NCBI GenBank assembly: GCA_002633005.1
Contig: NMRA01000019.1
Location: 444,710-508,709 of the forward strand
DNA from: Phoronis australis
Taxonomy: Eukaryota; Phoronida; Phoronidae
Reading direction: 5' to 3'
Length of the DNA stretch: 64,000 nucleotides
The translations under genes and the position numbers were made by a program. Positions 12,901 to 26,400 of the stretch are shown here, piece by piece. Each line of letters opens with the position of its first letter. Position 1 is the stretch's first letter. The notes beneath the pieces are model-generated. The model saw nothing but the letters and a program-made list of their open reading frames with translations, was not told where the DNA came from and did no database searches.

Positions 12901-15900
12901 ATCAACTGAAAGCCCTTACACTTACACATGGGGACTTGTGTGAATGGTTTGTGAGTGGAAGAATCTAACAACTTCATGAGTGATTATTTGTTTTGTATTT
13001 GTTGTTCTTGTTAATAAACTATTTGACCGGAAATACTGTGAAAACTTCATTTCCCCAATTGATGGTGCAAGATCTACTTTTAAATAACTTTTAAATCAAA
13101 GGAGTCTTGATCAAAAAAATCTGTGACAACATGACTTAGAGATGCATAAACAATATTGTTAAAACACTATGAAATCGACTGTTGTCATTATTATATTTTG
13201 TAAATAAATATTATCACAATAACTACTATGTAAAGCCTCTAAAACAGTTCAGCCAAGTTAAAAAATCACTGATCATTTGCTTATAAATAAAATGACCAGG
13301 CTGAGACGAATTTCATAGTGGAAAGGAATCTCATTAAAATGTCAATGCTTTTGACAAGGAAAATGATGAACGTTAGTGTTTTGGGACTTTCTGAAGTTTC
13401 CTGATTTACCTAGTACATTAAAATTTAAACTTTGTCTAACATTTTTTTACAAAAAAATACAACATTCCTATACTTTTTACAAAACAACATAACAAAAAGG
13501 TGTCCCTTTAAGCTCACACAATGCTTAGAATTTTGCTGTGTCCTCCACACCCAATAAGCAATTTCAGGGAAAGTAATTCTATGTGAAACCTGCTCCTAAT
13601 AGTCATACAACTGTCCCAATTGGCCTGTGAAAGAAAATACAGCTTAACAAAGGGTTCATGGTCCTACCCCAGAAGATAAATGTTTTATTACCCATGTGGG
13701 TTTTGGAATAGTCCAGCCCTGAATCAAACTTCGAAGGGGACACACCAGTACAGGAGTGAGAGAGTTTGCCTGAAAATCAATGTCAATATCATCTTTATGC
13801 ACAATGAGTCATCAAAGCTGTAGTTACCAACACAAGAAAAATGCACAGAATATTGATGATGTGTGGTTTATATTTTGGCAACAGGTGTCACTGCTGTTCC
13901 ATATTACAACACAAAGCATGAAACCAGCACAAACTCAAACATTTTAAATACGAATAATGTTGTGGCACATCAATTATATTAAAATAATGACATTTATTTC
14001 GCTTCTAGTGTTTTTAAAAAATCATGCTATAAACATTCCCACTAAATAAGATTGGTCCTAACCCCAATGGTCAAGGTAAACGGTGGGGTTTGGAAAATTG
14101 AACTAGACCGTATTTATCCACCTTGGCTGAGTCGCGCTCGGCTCACGATCAAAGGGATGCCGCCAAGCTGCTCTATTCATCGAGTCACGAGCGAGGATAA
14201 TTGGCTTCGCTCATGCGGATATGATCAGCTGCTTACTATCTAGCTAGCGGACTGTATTTTTTATAGAGAGAGTTTTACGTAGTTTTTACTGTAATATTTG
14301 AAAAGAGGAGCGAAAACAAATATGAGTACAACTTTGAATTTTTCAAATCGGCCCAGGATAAGAGATTTTGCAACACAGCAACACTCATGATTACTTTCAT
14401 TCGGCGCGCACGAATACAAAAATATAGGACCCAAGTTATTTAGATTTTGGAACACATGCATTGCAATATTCAAAATACGTTTATTATGAATCTTACAAGC
14501 TGTAAAACGTCGTTGTTTAATTTCATTGTGCTCATTCATTGTCATCCGTCAAATCGGCAATTCCGAGATGTGATCTGCGGCGTGCGTGTATGTGTACAAA
14601 ACACGTGATTGTTATGTTCCTGAAGAACGATAATTAAGAAACTTTAGCATGCCGTTATTATTGACAGGGACACGATAAAACGAATTTGGATTTCGACTAT
14701 AGTCTTGATACAGCGAGCTGGCTGACCACTGCGTCAGTGTCTCCGTTAGACCCAGAAATTTCACACAGCCTGGGTAGTTCACCTCGTCCCCAACATGTAG
14801 ATCGAGCCTTGGACTATAGTACTCCACGGTAGACCAAAGGACCATCGGCCTGTGCACACAAAATCTGTGAGTTAACCAGCACTCACCTTGCACGTTGCAG
14901 CCGTTTAAGTGAAAAACAATCTAGTAAACGCCATTTTTTTGCATAATCCTCCGCCATTTGTAACAAAAAAGTATGTCGTCGATGACCCGCATACTACGCA
15001 CGCTCACTCACTCTCATACGCAGACGAACTTCAAAACAAACGTCACGTGACAACAACATGTGTGTTCTGGTGATCCAGAGATTTTTCTCGTGTTGTGGGG
15101 TACGATGTAGCGCAGATTTGGACTTAATCGCAATTAATCTGGACTCCACATGAACTTTAAAAATTGTAAAACATGAGGAAGATTTCAGGTGATTTGTTGA
15201 GTCGAAACTATATTTTTATTCAAGAGTTCAAGTTTTCCTATTGACGATCGCGATTCAGCGACGCATCAGTCGGCAAGTTTTCGCCATGTGATGAGCACAA
15301 TTTTTTGAAAAATTATCGTAATTTAACAACGGAAGTTGATAGCAATGCACCACAATTTTGTAGAAAGACTGTCATAGGCTACAAATACGTCACAGAGTGT
15401 AAATTTGATGAATCCTAGCTTCCGATTTTACCTGTTTGGGAAACCGGGTTTTAACTGCCGTAGGCTACAATGAGTGTCCCCTCCTGGTGAAATGAATTTT
15501 TCTAAGTGTTTATTAGAGCCAATACAGTATACAGCTTTCCACTTAGGCTAGGTGATGCTATGACATTATTCTTTGTTGCATTAATAACTGGTCTTGGCTA
15601 ATTATCATTTTATGGCCTGGTCATCCATTCAGCCAAAAGTATTTCCAGAGGTGGCTTATCAGCCAATTATTCACGCATGCTGACTCACAATAGAAGCCTG
15701 ATAAGAGTGAAGGTGGATAAATGTGGTGTTCCTACAGTTTCTTGTGGTAGTGGATGTGTTCATGACATGATGATGAAAAACATGAAACTACAGCTCTGAA
15801 ACACCAGTTTGAAGTTAACCAAGGTCGGTGTCCCTGCATAAAGTACTAAACCACTGAAAGCAGAGACACTCTGGCAACCAAACACCTGCTAATGATTGAC

Positions 15901-17398
15901 AGGTCTACTAAATACTTTGAAAATAGTTTGAACATTGCAACATTTTATATACATTGCAAAGTTGAAAGGGCCATTAACTTCTCTCTTTCATTAACTGGGG
16001 ACTTTCCTTAAGTAATCTTACAATGTGGATCTCCAAATGGAGAAATTCTGATTGAGAAGGCAGCCAAATGATACACTGGGTGTCCTTGCCAGGGCGTCCA
16101 AATTAATAGGCTGCATGAATGCCTGCTTGAATCTGCCATTCACTGAAGAGCAGACAAGATGATTATACACTCTGCCAGAAACGATATTTTACATATACAT
16201 GTATACGCTGGTAGGTCTTTGATTTGATTTGGTTGCATTTTTTCTGTTTTTGGCTTTCAAACTTGCCAAATCGAGTCTCTTAATTGCAAAAAATACAGGC
16301 AGTGTTCTTAATACAAGACAGACTCAGCGAAGCTGAAGGTGAGTTGACAACATAGAGAATTTTTCACTTACACTGGTCACCTCTCAGATTTTCTTAGCCC
16401 CAGAAACTATTATGATGCCTATTCAGCTCACCCTTTGTATTGATGTAGATCTGAGCTAATCAAGTGGTAATTGCTAGCACTACTGTCTCAACAATGATGG
16501 TTGTCCTTAATGCCCAGATTGGTTTTCTCTGGCACTTGCACAGAGTTACAGGCTGCAGTTGTGGAGAGTTAGTTTTAACTTGGTACAATTACAAAATGAC
16601 AAAAAAGTTAATTTATCTTAACCAAGGGCCACTTCCCAAAGGAACGATGGTTTTAAATATGTTTCATACCGAATTACCGGTTTTTTTTATTTCGTTTTTA
16701 ATACTCCTGTCTACTTGTTTTTTTTTCTTACCGGGAACGGGTTAATATCTTTTTATTTCATGTTCAAACTTGAAGAACCAAAACAATGGTAGATTTTGAT
16801 CGCCAGCAGACTACTTACTTGAGAATCAAACTTTCCAGATTACAGCTACTAGTAAACATTTCACAGCGAACAAAACTACACGTGCCATTAGTTCAAGTTT
16901 AACCTTTATTAGAACTCATATCATAAAATACATTAATATACAAAAGTGCAATGTTTGTAGTTTTTAGCTTATTCATCGATTTTTAAAAATCTAAAACCTT
17001 GGCTGTTTTTTTCCAGCTGCCGGAATACGTACCGCCGTGGTATTCGTGTTTAGCGAAAATTATTGGTTAATGCATTTTGAAAATTCGCCATTATGTACAG
17101 GCAGAGATGTTTCCAACAGTTTATTGTCGGGTAATTACACTTAATTGGGTCTTGCTTGCACTGGACAATGTGGTCATCACAACTGTATAAGACTCCAGCG
17201 CCTCGTTCTTTGATCCTGGTAACAGCTGTTCAGAAGGACGAGCGGTGAAAATTCCCGCAGAAATTTGTGACTTCCTTGTAAAAGTATTATTCACAGTATG
17301 AACTTGACGGAGGCGAGCTTGGCTTTGGGTATTGTAAGTGTTGGGTCAAGGGGGTTGTGGGTCAAGGGGTTTATCCCTCAAAAAGTGCTTGTGTCTGT

Positions 17399-17443
<45 letters not shown>

Positions 17444-20400
17444 AAATAACCATACCCCATGTGATATTAGTGCCAATAAACTATTTAAGAAATTCTCTAA
17501 TTTCTGACAAGTCTATATTCAAGTGCATCACTTTGTAACCCTTGTTAATACTGACTATAACTGTCAGTACCTTGAAATATTTCAACTTAGTTGTCAGGCA
17601 GTGATTAGTCAGAGGCATACCTGCACTGTAATTCTAAAACCCATAAACCAAATTCAGTGAAGCAATCCTTACTTTGGCCTCGAATTGCACAGATATTGAC
17701 TTCATGTACCATGAGTGAGCTACTAAGTCTTTTGTATTTAAACTGACTGGAACGAGGTCCTAAAAATCAAACCCGCATTCAAAACCAACTATGTCCTAAA
17801 ATTTACCAAATATCCACATGCCACAATTCCTTGATGTTTTTGTGACATAAAACAGGAAAGATAAAATTGGCACATGTGTGCACAGAAAACCCACTTACTG
17901 TGGCATTGTCTTAGTCAAATTAGCGAGTATTCTACGATATATAAGCAGTCTGTGCTAACTAGCTTTCTAAGAAGAACACTTTCTGTATATTCTTGAGATT
18001 TTTTGTTACATAGTAAAATCGCATCAAGCAAATTATGGTTAACAATGGATATTCCCACAAATTTGCTGACAATTCCATTAAGCAAGTTGTATCTAGAATT
18101 CAACATCAACGCCCTGTTATTAGAGTACCAGGCAGAGTCAGAAAATTGTTTTTTCCAAATTGATTTCACGAGACCTAGCAATTACTTAGATGAGCGCGGA
18201 ACAACGTCAAAATCGTCAACCCTAATGAGAATATCCACGGTTATCTACTACATACTAAAAATATGAAAAACTTAACCTGGTTGTACGTGATAACAGTGGA
18301 AGACAACACAGGATTTGTCTAAAAGTTTTGTTGTGCATGTTTTCCTGCCAATTTGTAACAAGTGTTTTCATTATCCACACAGAAAATCCATGCTATGTTG
18401 GACATACGACTTGTACTTTGTCAGGTAGAATATTGTTTCATGTGCTATTTAGAATGCGATGTACAGCTTGAAAATTCTTAAAACCCTTATAATAACATTT
18501 TAATTAATCCACCCATCCATTAATTGTCATGCCACTAGGACTCAAAAGAATTTTTTCCAAGGTAGCGTATTCTCCCCATAGGAGTCTCACTGTAGTTGTT
18601 CTATTGACTTTTGACCTTGTCTAGATTATTAAACTGCAACTCTCAATGTGCATAGTTTAAATAACAGACAAGAGTAAAACATTAGTACCTCACTTAAAAT
18701 TATAATTACTAAATTCGGTACAGATTTTCAAGAGTTTGAACAAGAATACCGGTAACCCACTTCGCCGAATGGGAAGCTTGTTCAAGCCTCCCGAGCCATC
18801 CCCCGGGTGCGCGCTTGTTTCATAAAGCTCCGTCAAGGAGCTTCAAGCTGATACAGAAGACAACGAAAAAACAGAATTGCCACTAGGGGAACACAACAGC
18901 AGTCGCATCCGTCTAATGTGATCGTTGTCCGTTGTCAACTTCACACCAATATGCTTGCCAAATTTAATAAAGATCCAACCCAGGGTTAGGGAGATACATC
19001 CATTAATGCAAAAAACTGCCACTAGGAGGCATCAAAGTAGTCCATGATGTACAAAAATCATCAGCCATCCTCTTCACAGTAGAAACATAAAATACAAATT
19101 TTCAAAATCATCCTCATAGTGGCTTGGTTGATAGAAGGGTGGACGCCAAAACAGATTGGAAAACATTAAAAATGGCCACTAGGTGGTGGAAAATACATAA
19201 AATAACATTCAAAAATGGGAACATGTCATCACTTCTTTATCAAATTTCAAAAAAATCTGTCAAGGAACTTAAAAAACAAAAGAAAATGGAAAAAAATGAA
19301 ATTTCCACTAGGGGCACAGCGTTTATCTGATCCGTCCGAAAGTCGCCGTATGTTGTAAACTTCACATGAATACACTTGCCAAGTTTCATAAAGATCCTCC
19401 AAAGGGTTTAAGAGATACAGTCATGGGCGCAAAAAACAAAGGTACCACTAGGAACCGCTACAGTAGTCGGAGTCGGTGGAAAATCGTCAGTCGTCTTGTT
19501 CACAGTAAGAACATATTGTATGCAAATTTTCACAATCATCCTTAGAGTGGTTTGGTTGATAGAGAGATGCCAAAAATGGTAAAAACAGCCACTAAGTGGC
19601 GCAAAATACCTCAAATTCATCTGAAAACAGGAAGGAAGTGCCAAGTCACTAAAAAATACCTATTTGCCAAATTTTATGAAAATCCATTGAAAACCTTTGA
19701 AGATACAGTTTAAAGTAGAAAACTAAAATTGCCACTAGGGGACAAAATGGTAGTCCTATCCATCCAAAAAATTTCCTCATGCTGCCCCATGCATGAAAGG
19801 ACCAGTGCGCAAAATTTCACGAACTTACATCAAAGGGTTTTGGAGATGCTGGGCAGACGTATAGAGGGGCAGGGATCATGATGGCATAATTCTCCCACAT
19901 AATTAAGTGTGTGGGTGCATAAAAAGGAAACAAGAGACTCATCTTTATGAGAAAATACTATACTTCAAAAATGTCTGACCCATCAGTAATATACAGGTAA
20001 GACAAATTTGATCAAAATCCAATCAGAAGTTTGAGCATTGGCCAGCTTACGCCAGACGGACACCAGGGTCACACCATAATGCTGTCCATCTAAGGGCCGA
20101 TGTATATAAACATTGTCTGAAATCAAGCTAGGGTACAAAGCTTTAAACTTATCAAGCATTTACTTGGCACTTAACTTGTCTTTTACAATTAAAAAGGAAA
20201 AAAATTCACTTCTACACCATACTGTGTTCCAAACTGGTGAGACTTCACCTTGATTATTTCAGAATTTACGCTGAGTCAGGTTTTAATTAATATCCTGTTT
20301 AAATAGGAGCTGGTAATCGACTTACTTAACTTATTAATTCATTTGACTGAACCTTGTCTGCTTACATCCCTTTGTCTCCATGACTATACTATGAAGACAG

Positions 20401-23400
20401 AATTGGTTTAGATGGCATGGCAACTGCTGGAAGTTACACACTTCTCACCTTCCTGTGAAGAACTTTCTTAATATATACTTCTAAATAAACAGTGATAAAA
20501 TGGTGGGTAACTGAATTGTTTTGGTGGCATTTATTTTTGTCTTTTATAGTTTAGTGTATCAACAGGTATAAAACAAAATATCATGAATTAACGACAGAAG
20601 CAAGAACCTTAGATCTGTACATATGCAATCCCCAATTTTAGTTGAACCGATTGGATTGTGTGCTCACATTTGCCAAGGTACGTATATGTTTAAGTTAAAT
20701 CCGTTTCAAACAACCACCTCTGACTAAATCAATTCAAGCTCAACTGCCTGCCTGATTTGAGTCACAAACCATTAGTTCCCATCAATTCAAAGTCTCTTGT
20801 GTAAATGAGGTATAAAACTTACAAAATACCATACTAGTGAGTGGCACACAATATTTTCATACTCTTAAAAATAAGGTCTTAATTCTGTCTTGCCAGAAAG
20901 AGAAAACTCACGAACACTTCGTCAGAATTATTTTGAAAAACATTCACAACACTCCTAAGGATAGTAGCCATCCTCCACTGTCTAAATACTAATTGACTTT
21001 TATGACTAATGATATACAGTCACTTCGTAAAAATATCAATTAACTAAAAATTACATGCTGTTTAACAAATTAATACCGATTTGAGTTGGGAATGTTTTAA
21101 TTAAAACTTTATTTTAGCAATAAAATGGAATGAAATAAAATCCGATCCCACCGTGGTTTAAGTTCCCCTCAAGCCTTATGATGCACATGAGCACATGATT
21201 AGTATACTCTGGGACTAATGGATTATTACTGGCAAGTATAATTGAGGAGAGGCAAGACAAAGAATGGTGACGACAGAATGTGAAAACAATGGACATAGAC
21301 AAAATAAATTATTGGAATTATAGCTGGTCTTCGCCAATGTGTAACTGTACGGTAAAAGTTCCTCACATTCGAACAAAAATAACAGCCAAACTGCAATATC
21401 TTCAATTTTCAATGTTCATCGTATTGCCAAATACGTTCAAAATGTCACCACCTGTTTGTTGATTACACCGGTACTATACAGTTTTAATAAAATCTTTTAA
21501 AATTGTCCTCTAGTTAACTCTTGTTGAAAATTTCGACAAAATAAAATTTTGCCCTTCTGCCATCTGAAAACGGTAAAATAGTGTCATCTCAATAACAGAT
21601 GGCTATCTACAAAATTTTATGAAAATCGATAGATAATCTTTGAAGATACAAAGGTAAACAAAAACTAAAATTGCCACCAAGGAGCACACCGTTGTCGTAT
21701 CCATCTGAAAGTTGGCTAATGCCAGGAACAGATGTGCAAAATTTCATGAAAATACATCAAAGGGTTTTGGAGATAGAGCAGCAGATGCCTGACACCGGAT
21801 GTCGGGCGGACAGACAGCGGACGAACAGACACCAGAGATGGGGAAGACAGCATAATGCACTCACATGTAAATATATAACGTAGTGAAGCACAGAGTAAGA
21901 CGCACATTAATTGAGGATATGAAATCAACTACCTACTGGATTTTTTGATTAAGTATTACCTGATGTTCTTTAAGAAGTGTATCACATTGAGCCAGAAGTT
22001 TTCTGTCAATTTTGGCTTCCCAGCAAGCATCAGTCCCAGGAGTTGCTGCCCATGTATTCGCAGGAACGGAAATATGGCGTTCTCCGTTAACATGTAGGTA
22101 TGATTCAGATCAATGGCTATCAGATTGTTAAACTTTCCACTCTCCATTAGCTGCAGCAGAATCTGGTAAAAAATGAACATTTGTACAAAAATTCATTGGA
22201 TCATAAGAAGCCCTCATGGTCATATGTTGGAACATATCTCAGGAATGGCAGATCGGATTCATAAGAATCTTTCAAATACTAAATAAATGCTTTAAGACAC
22301 TGTCCTCCATATTGTTTCATGCAGTGTTCGCCTAAATAATTTCACAAACTGCTTTTAAAATGTATAATTTCACTTTTGTACGAGGGTATTTTATCATTTT
22401 TGTGAAAAAAATTTAAAGTTGCATGATGATTAAACAAAATATTTTAGAAAACTGTAAAGCTGCATTTTTGAAATCACATCTTGAAGGTTTAACTTAATTT
22501 GAACACGTTATAAATACCGATTGTTCTGCTTTCAACGTACCTTTCTTTTTTGTTAAATTTTAACAAAAGACAGTGCCATGTGTTCGAAGTGACATATTCA
22601 TTCAAAAATTAAATTCTTCAGGCTATACACTTTCAGAAATATATACTTTTACAGAGAAAATTGTTATAGTTTTTGTACATATTTGGCTAATGGCAGAGTT
22701 GTCAATAAGGTCCTACAGAGAACTGTCAAGTACTTTAAAACTCAGTAAAAAAACTGTCCAGAACCCAGAATTTCCACTTAACAGTTAAAATCTACCTGAG
22801 AGAGATAAATAGTGTAGGAGACCAGGTACACTTCAGCATCTGGATATGTCGGACAAGCCAGCGAAATTTTCTCAATATATTTCATTGAAAGATATGCAGG
22901 ACTAAATCAATGTTTGAGGCACAGCTACCTGGTGTGACCAGACAATATTACTGTGGGTATTCACAACAGTGTTTGAAGCCTTTGAAACATGAAAAAGGCA
23001 ATATTGGTAATGATCTTTTTTGTCCGAAATCGGTACAATTTTACAGTAGCATTTACTGGCCATTTTTGACTAAATGTAACAACATGATGAAATGCACATT
23101 TTTGCTACATAGTGACAAGAACAGGGTAGATGTTCTACACATTTGCATGGATTTAATGCAAAGGAATATTCTGCAGGGCTGGGTTGCAGAAAATGTCAAA
23201 ATTATCCGCTGGATATGTTTAATTGTTGCATGACGTCAGGTGCATTGGTCAACAATAACAAATGTGGCAAGTGTGATAATGTGCCGTGATCGTTGCTATG
23301 CAGCGTATAGCTTTTATGCAACTGGGCCCACGTTCTTTACAAATTGTCTGCATTACCCACATCAGTGTGACACAAACCAACTCGTCTTAAATCAGGGAAG

Positions 23401-26400
23401 AAAAACGTCAAAATTGTACTTTGTATACATGTTTTGGGCAAAGGAGCCTACGCATAGAAAACTAAAGGCCATTAAATCGATGCATGGTTAATTGTTACAG
23501 ACTAGATTATTTTACAGCCTGTATTGAACAGCCCTGTAATTTGTTCAATAAAAACAATATAAAATAAACACAAATAAATGAACAAGCCTGGAACAGCTTT
23601 TTACTTTCATATAAAGCTAAAAAGTCTCAACTAGGCTCTGGTCTAATGGACGATCTTGGTGTGTGGAGAAGATGATCTTGGTGTGTGGAGAAGGGCAATT
23701 GATGGCTTTAAGGTTTTCTCAAACCTTATTTAGTGGCCTCCATTCTAACTCGTATATAAAAAAACTAAGCTTTGTCAACTGGTAAAAGTATATATTTTCT
23801 GAAAGAAAAAAGATCAGGGAATACAAAAATATTTTTTGTATTTTTGTACTATTATTATTATTACTTTAACACCTATTTTAAGTCAAAATTTCATTTTTAA
23901 GAATGGTACTTTCATAGCAAAATACCCCCCATCAATTTTAATGAAATCTTGTTTAAATGAAAACTTCACCAGTTATCTCAAAAACACTGTTAGGAATTTT
24001 CAATTTAGTCTTTTGTTTGGTTTCTATGAGAAATCAGCTCGCAAAACGTAAGGTATTTTTGTAAAAAATAGAAGTCGTATTGGTTTCGTATTTGTTACAT
24101 TAATCAAAAACTAAGCCGTTATATCGAACATCCTAACATACTGTTTTTGAGATTGATAAATAAATTTTAAGTTTAGAAAGTTTCACCAAAATCCACCAAG
24201 CCGTTTTTCGAGAACTCGTGTTCCTAAGTTCAAATGAAGTCGTTTTGCCGAAGCCGAGAAAAAGCCGAATAAACTGAGACGAGTTAAAATCTCAAAGTGT
24301 TCAGTTAATTATTCAGTGAAAACTTGTTTCGGTCAATATAACCTATACACGCCTTAACCATGTTAGCTATTTCAACATTCACTCACACTGTCAATTGAAT
24401 TTGCAGTGCGTAATTAACTTAATTATCATTAAAGTGTACCGTCTCCTGCCACAGGGTGGGATCAACTGTTACTACTGTTTGACCTACTTAAAAGTAGGTC
24501 ACATTTCATTGTTATACACATAGTCTGTACACATCACGTGCCGGGAGACTGACATGAAACCAAGTAAGAAATGGATAACAAAAATTGAATCGGTGGTTAA
24601 AGCATGTCATTAGCATGAGATCGAAACAGTGAAATGTCAATTTACTAATTGAATTAATGAACTTGGTTGAGGATTTATCTCTTTTCACGACTTGTATATG
24701 TTTATGACCACAGAGGCGTGAGGCGACTCATAGCATTCGTTCTCAACGCCAACGTTCCTATGTATGTACATGCACAACTCCCTCAGGATTAAAACTATGT
24801 TTTGTCTTAAAGTTTGTTCTCCCCAGCACCATTCTATCATAAGTACACATCGTTCACTCAATTTTATGGTGAATTGGTGAATGAAAGGACTCTCAGAGGG
24901 AATACAAACTTAAGCTGATCTGTACCTGACAGGAAATTTGATTTGAGTGACAGCCATGTAACCTTTGGCCTTGGTTAAGTAGAAAACAAATATCCATGCG
25001 GCTGTGCGGTTCCAAGGTGGTTCTGCTAAATCTTTTTTTCTCGCTATGCGGTATATATTTTGCATTTGAAGAATAAAGATCAGGGTTATTTCTAGACGCA
25101 TATGAAATATTGTAAAAATGGCCAATTTCTGTGAATATGGTTTGAGATAACCATAAGGCAGGCCAGCTCAAAGCAATAAAACACTCAGGCTAAAGTAGAT
25201 ATATCGTGGACTTCAATTGTTGATATTCAAACTATCTGGCTTATGAAATTTAATTCCTCATAAAAAGTAATGATAGGATAATTTTACCCCCAAAATACAG
25301 TACAAATGAGCCAAAATTGATGCGTTTTAAGGTTTTGGTTCTTTGGTTCCCCTTGAATGTTTTTTTGTGTTCTATCAACTCTCGGCCATGGTAGATAATG
25401 CAAGTTGTGATGACCCTGAGTACCAGCTGCATTGTGCGGTGAGCCGGGGGGGGGGGGGGGGGGGGGGNCTCGCTAACCTTAAAATCATTTTGTGCATGCA
25501 AAAAAGAACTTCACTTTGGATGTGCTCAATTTTTCTTGAAACAATGACTTTATTGGCCTTATATGAAACAGTGATTGATGTTTTCTTTGGCCTTATACAT
25601 TTGTATGCAGTATTTTAATACTAGTGTAACACCATTCATCTTCAATGAATTGAGAGATACCTAATAGTCATAACATCATCGAAACAATTTTCTCAGACCT
25701 GAGGAGAATGTGAAAAAAGTCTTACATTGTCATCAAAGAATTCGCAATGTCCGAGCGCAAGGTATCGGAACCCGGGTAATCTTGTAAGAAAGTCGGAGAG
25801 ACATGCCGTCGAAAGTTCGGTTGAGGTTAGATCTAGTTCACTTATCATCGATTTCTGCCACTCAACAGCTTGCATGTGTGAATCGGTGACACCTAGAGGA
25901 TAAAACCAAAATTCAGTGCATAACATCTGATCATAGAGCCAAGCCACAGGTATCACCTGAAATATGACAGCTCCAGGGTACCTTTGTACAAAACCAGTAT
26001 CAATCCAGGGTATTTTCACCAATCTGATATAGTTGCTTTCCCATAAGAGGCGAAACTTCACGTTTACTGAGAAGTTTCGGTAAGTGGGAAAGGTTAACTC
26101 CGGTAGTTAATCGCCAAGCGAAACTTCACTTAAAATAGTAGGATTTAAAAGTGAAGCTACGGTGTAGTGAGAACTCTTAAAGCGAAGCTTCATTGACAGT
26201 ATCAGTAGAGGTCGTGACAACGACATACAATGACGCGGGACTTGTAAAATATGTTCTTTGTTATTGTGGTGTACCAGACATCCTCTCAATAGACCATCAT
26301 AAATAAATAAAAGAGAGATATCTGATGAAGAATGATACTGATCATTTTCATCAACACTTCGTAAATGGCAGGTGAACAATTTTCAGTTAGCCTCGAACTC

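Noticed and set aside
14612-14893. Protein-like 93-codon minus-strand frame shared with 49063-49290 (VNYPGCVKFLGLTETLTQW).
   Set aside because: The similarity is explained by the 1.77-kb repeat; the frame is interrupted in copy B and in the diverged third copy, and differences are not biased to silent sites.
17298-17538. Two overlapping Cys/Val-rich open frames.
   Set aside because: Produced by the TG microsatellite.
22910-23491. Two consecutive plus-strand frames (107 and 83 codons).
   Set aside because: Intron 5 sequence with AT-rich composition; no domain, no splice context, no similarity between the frames.
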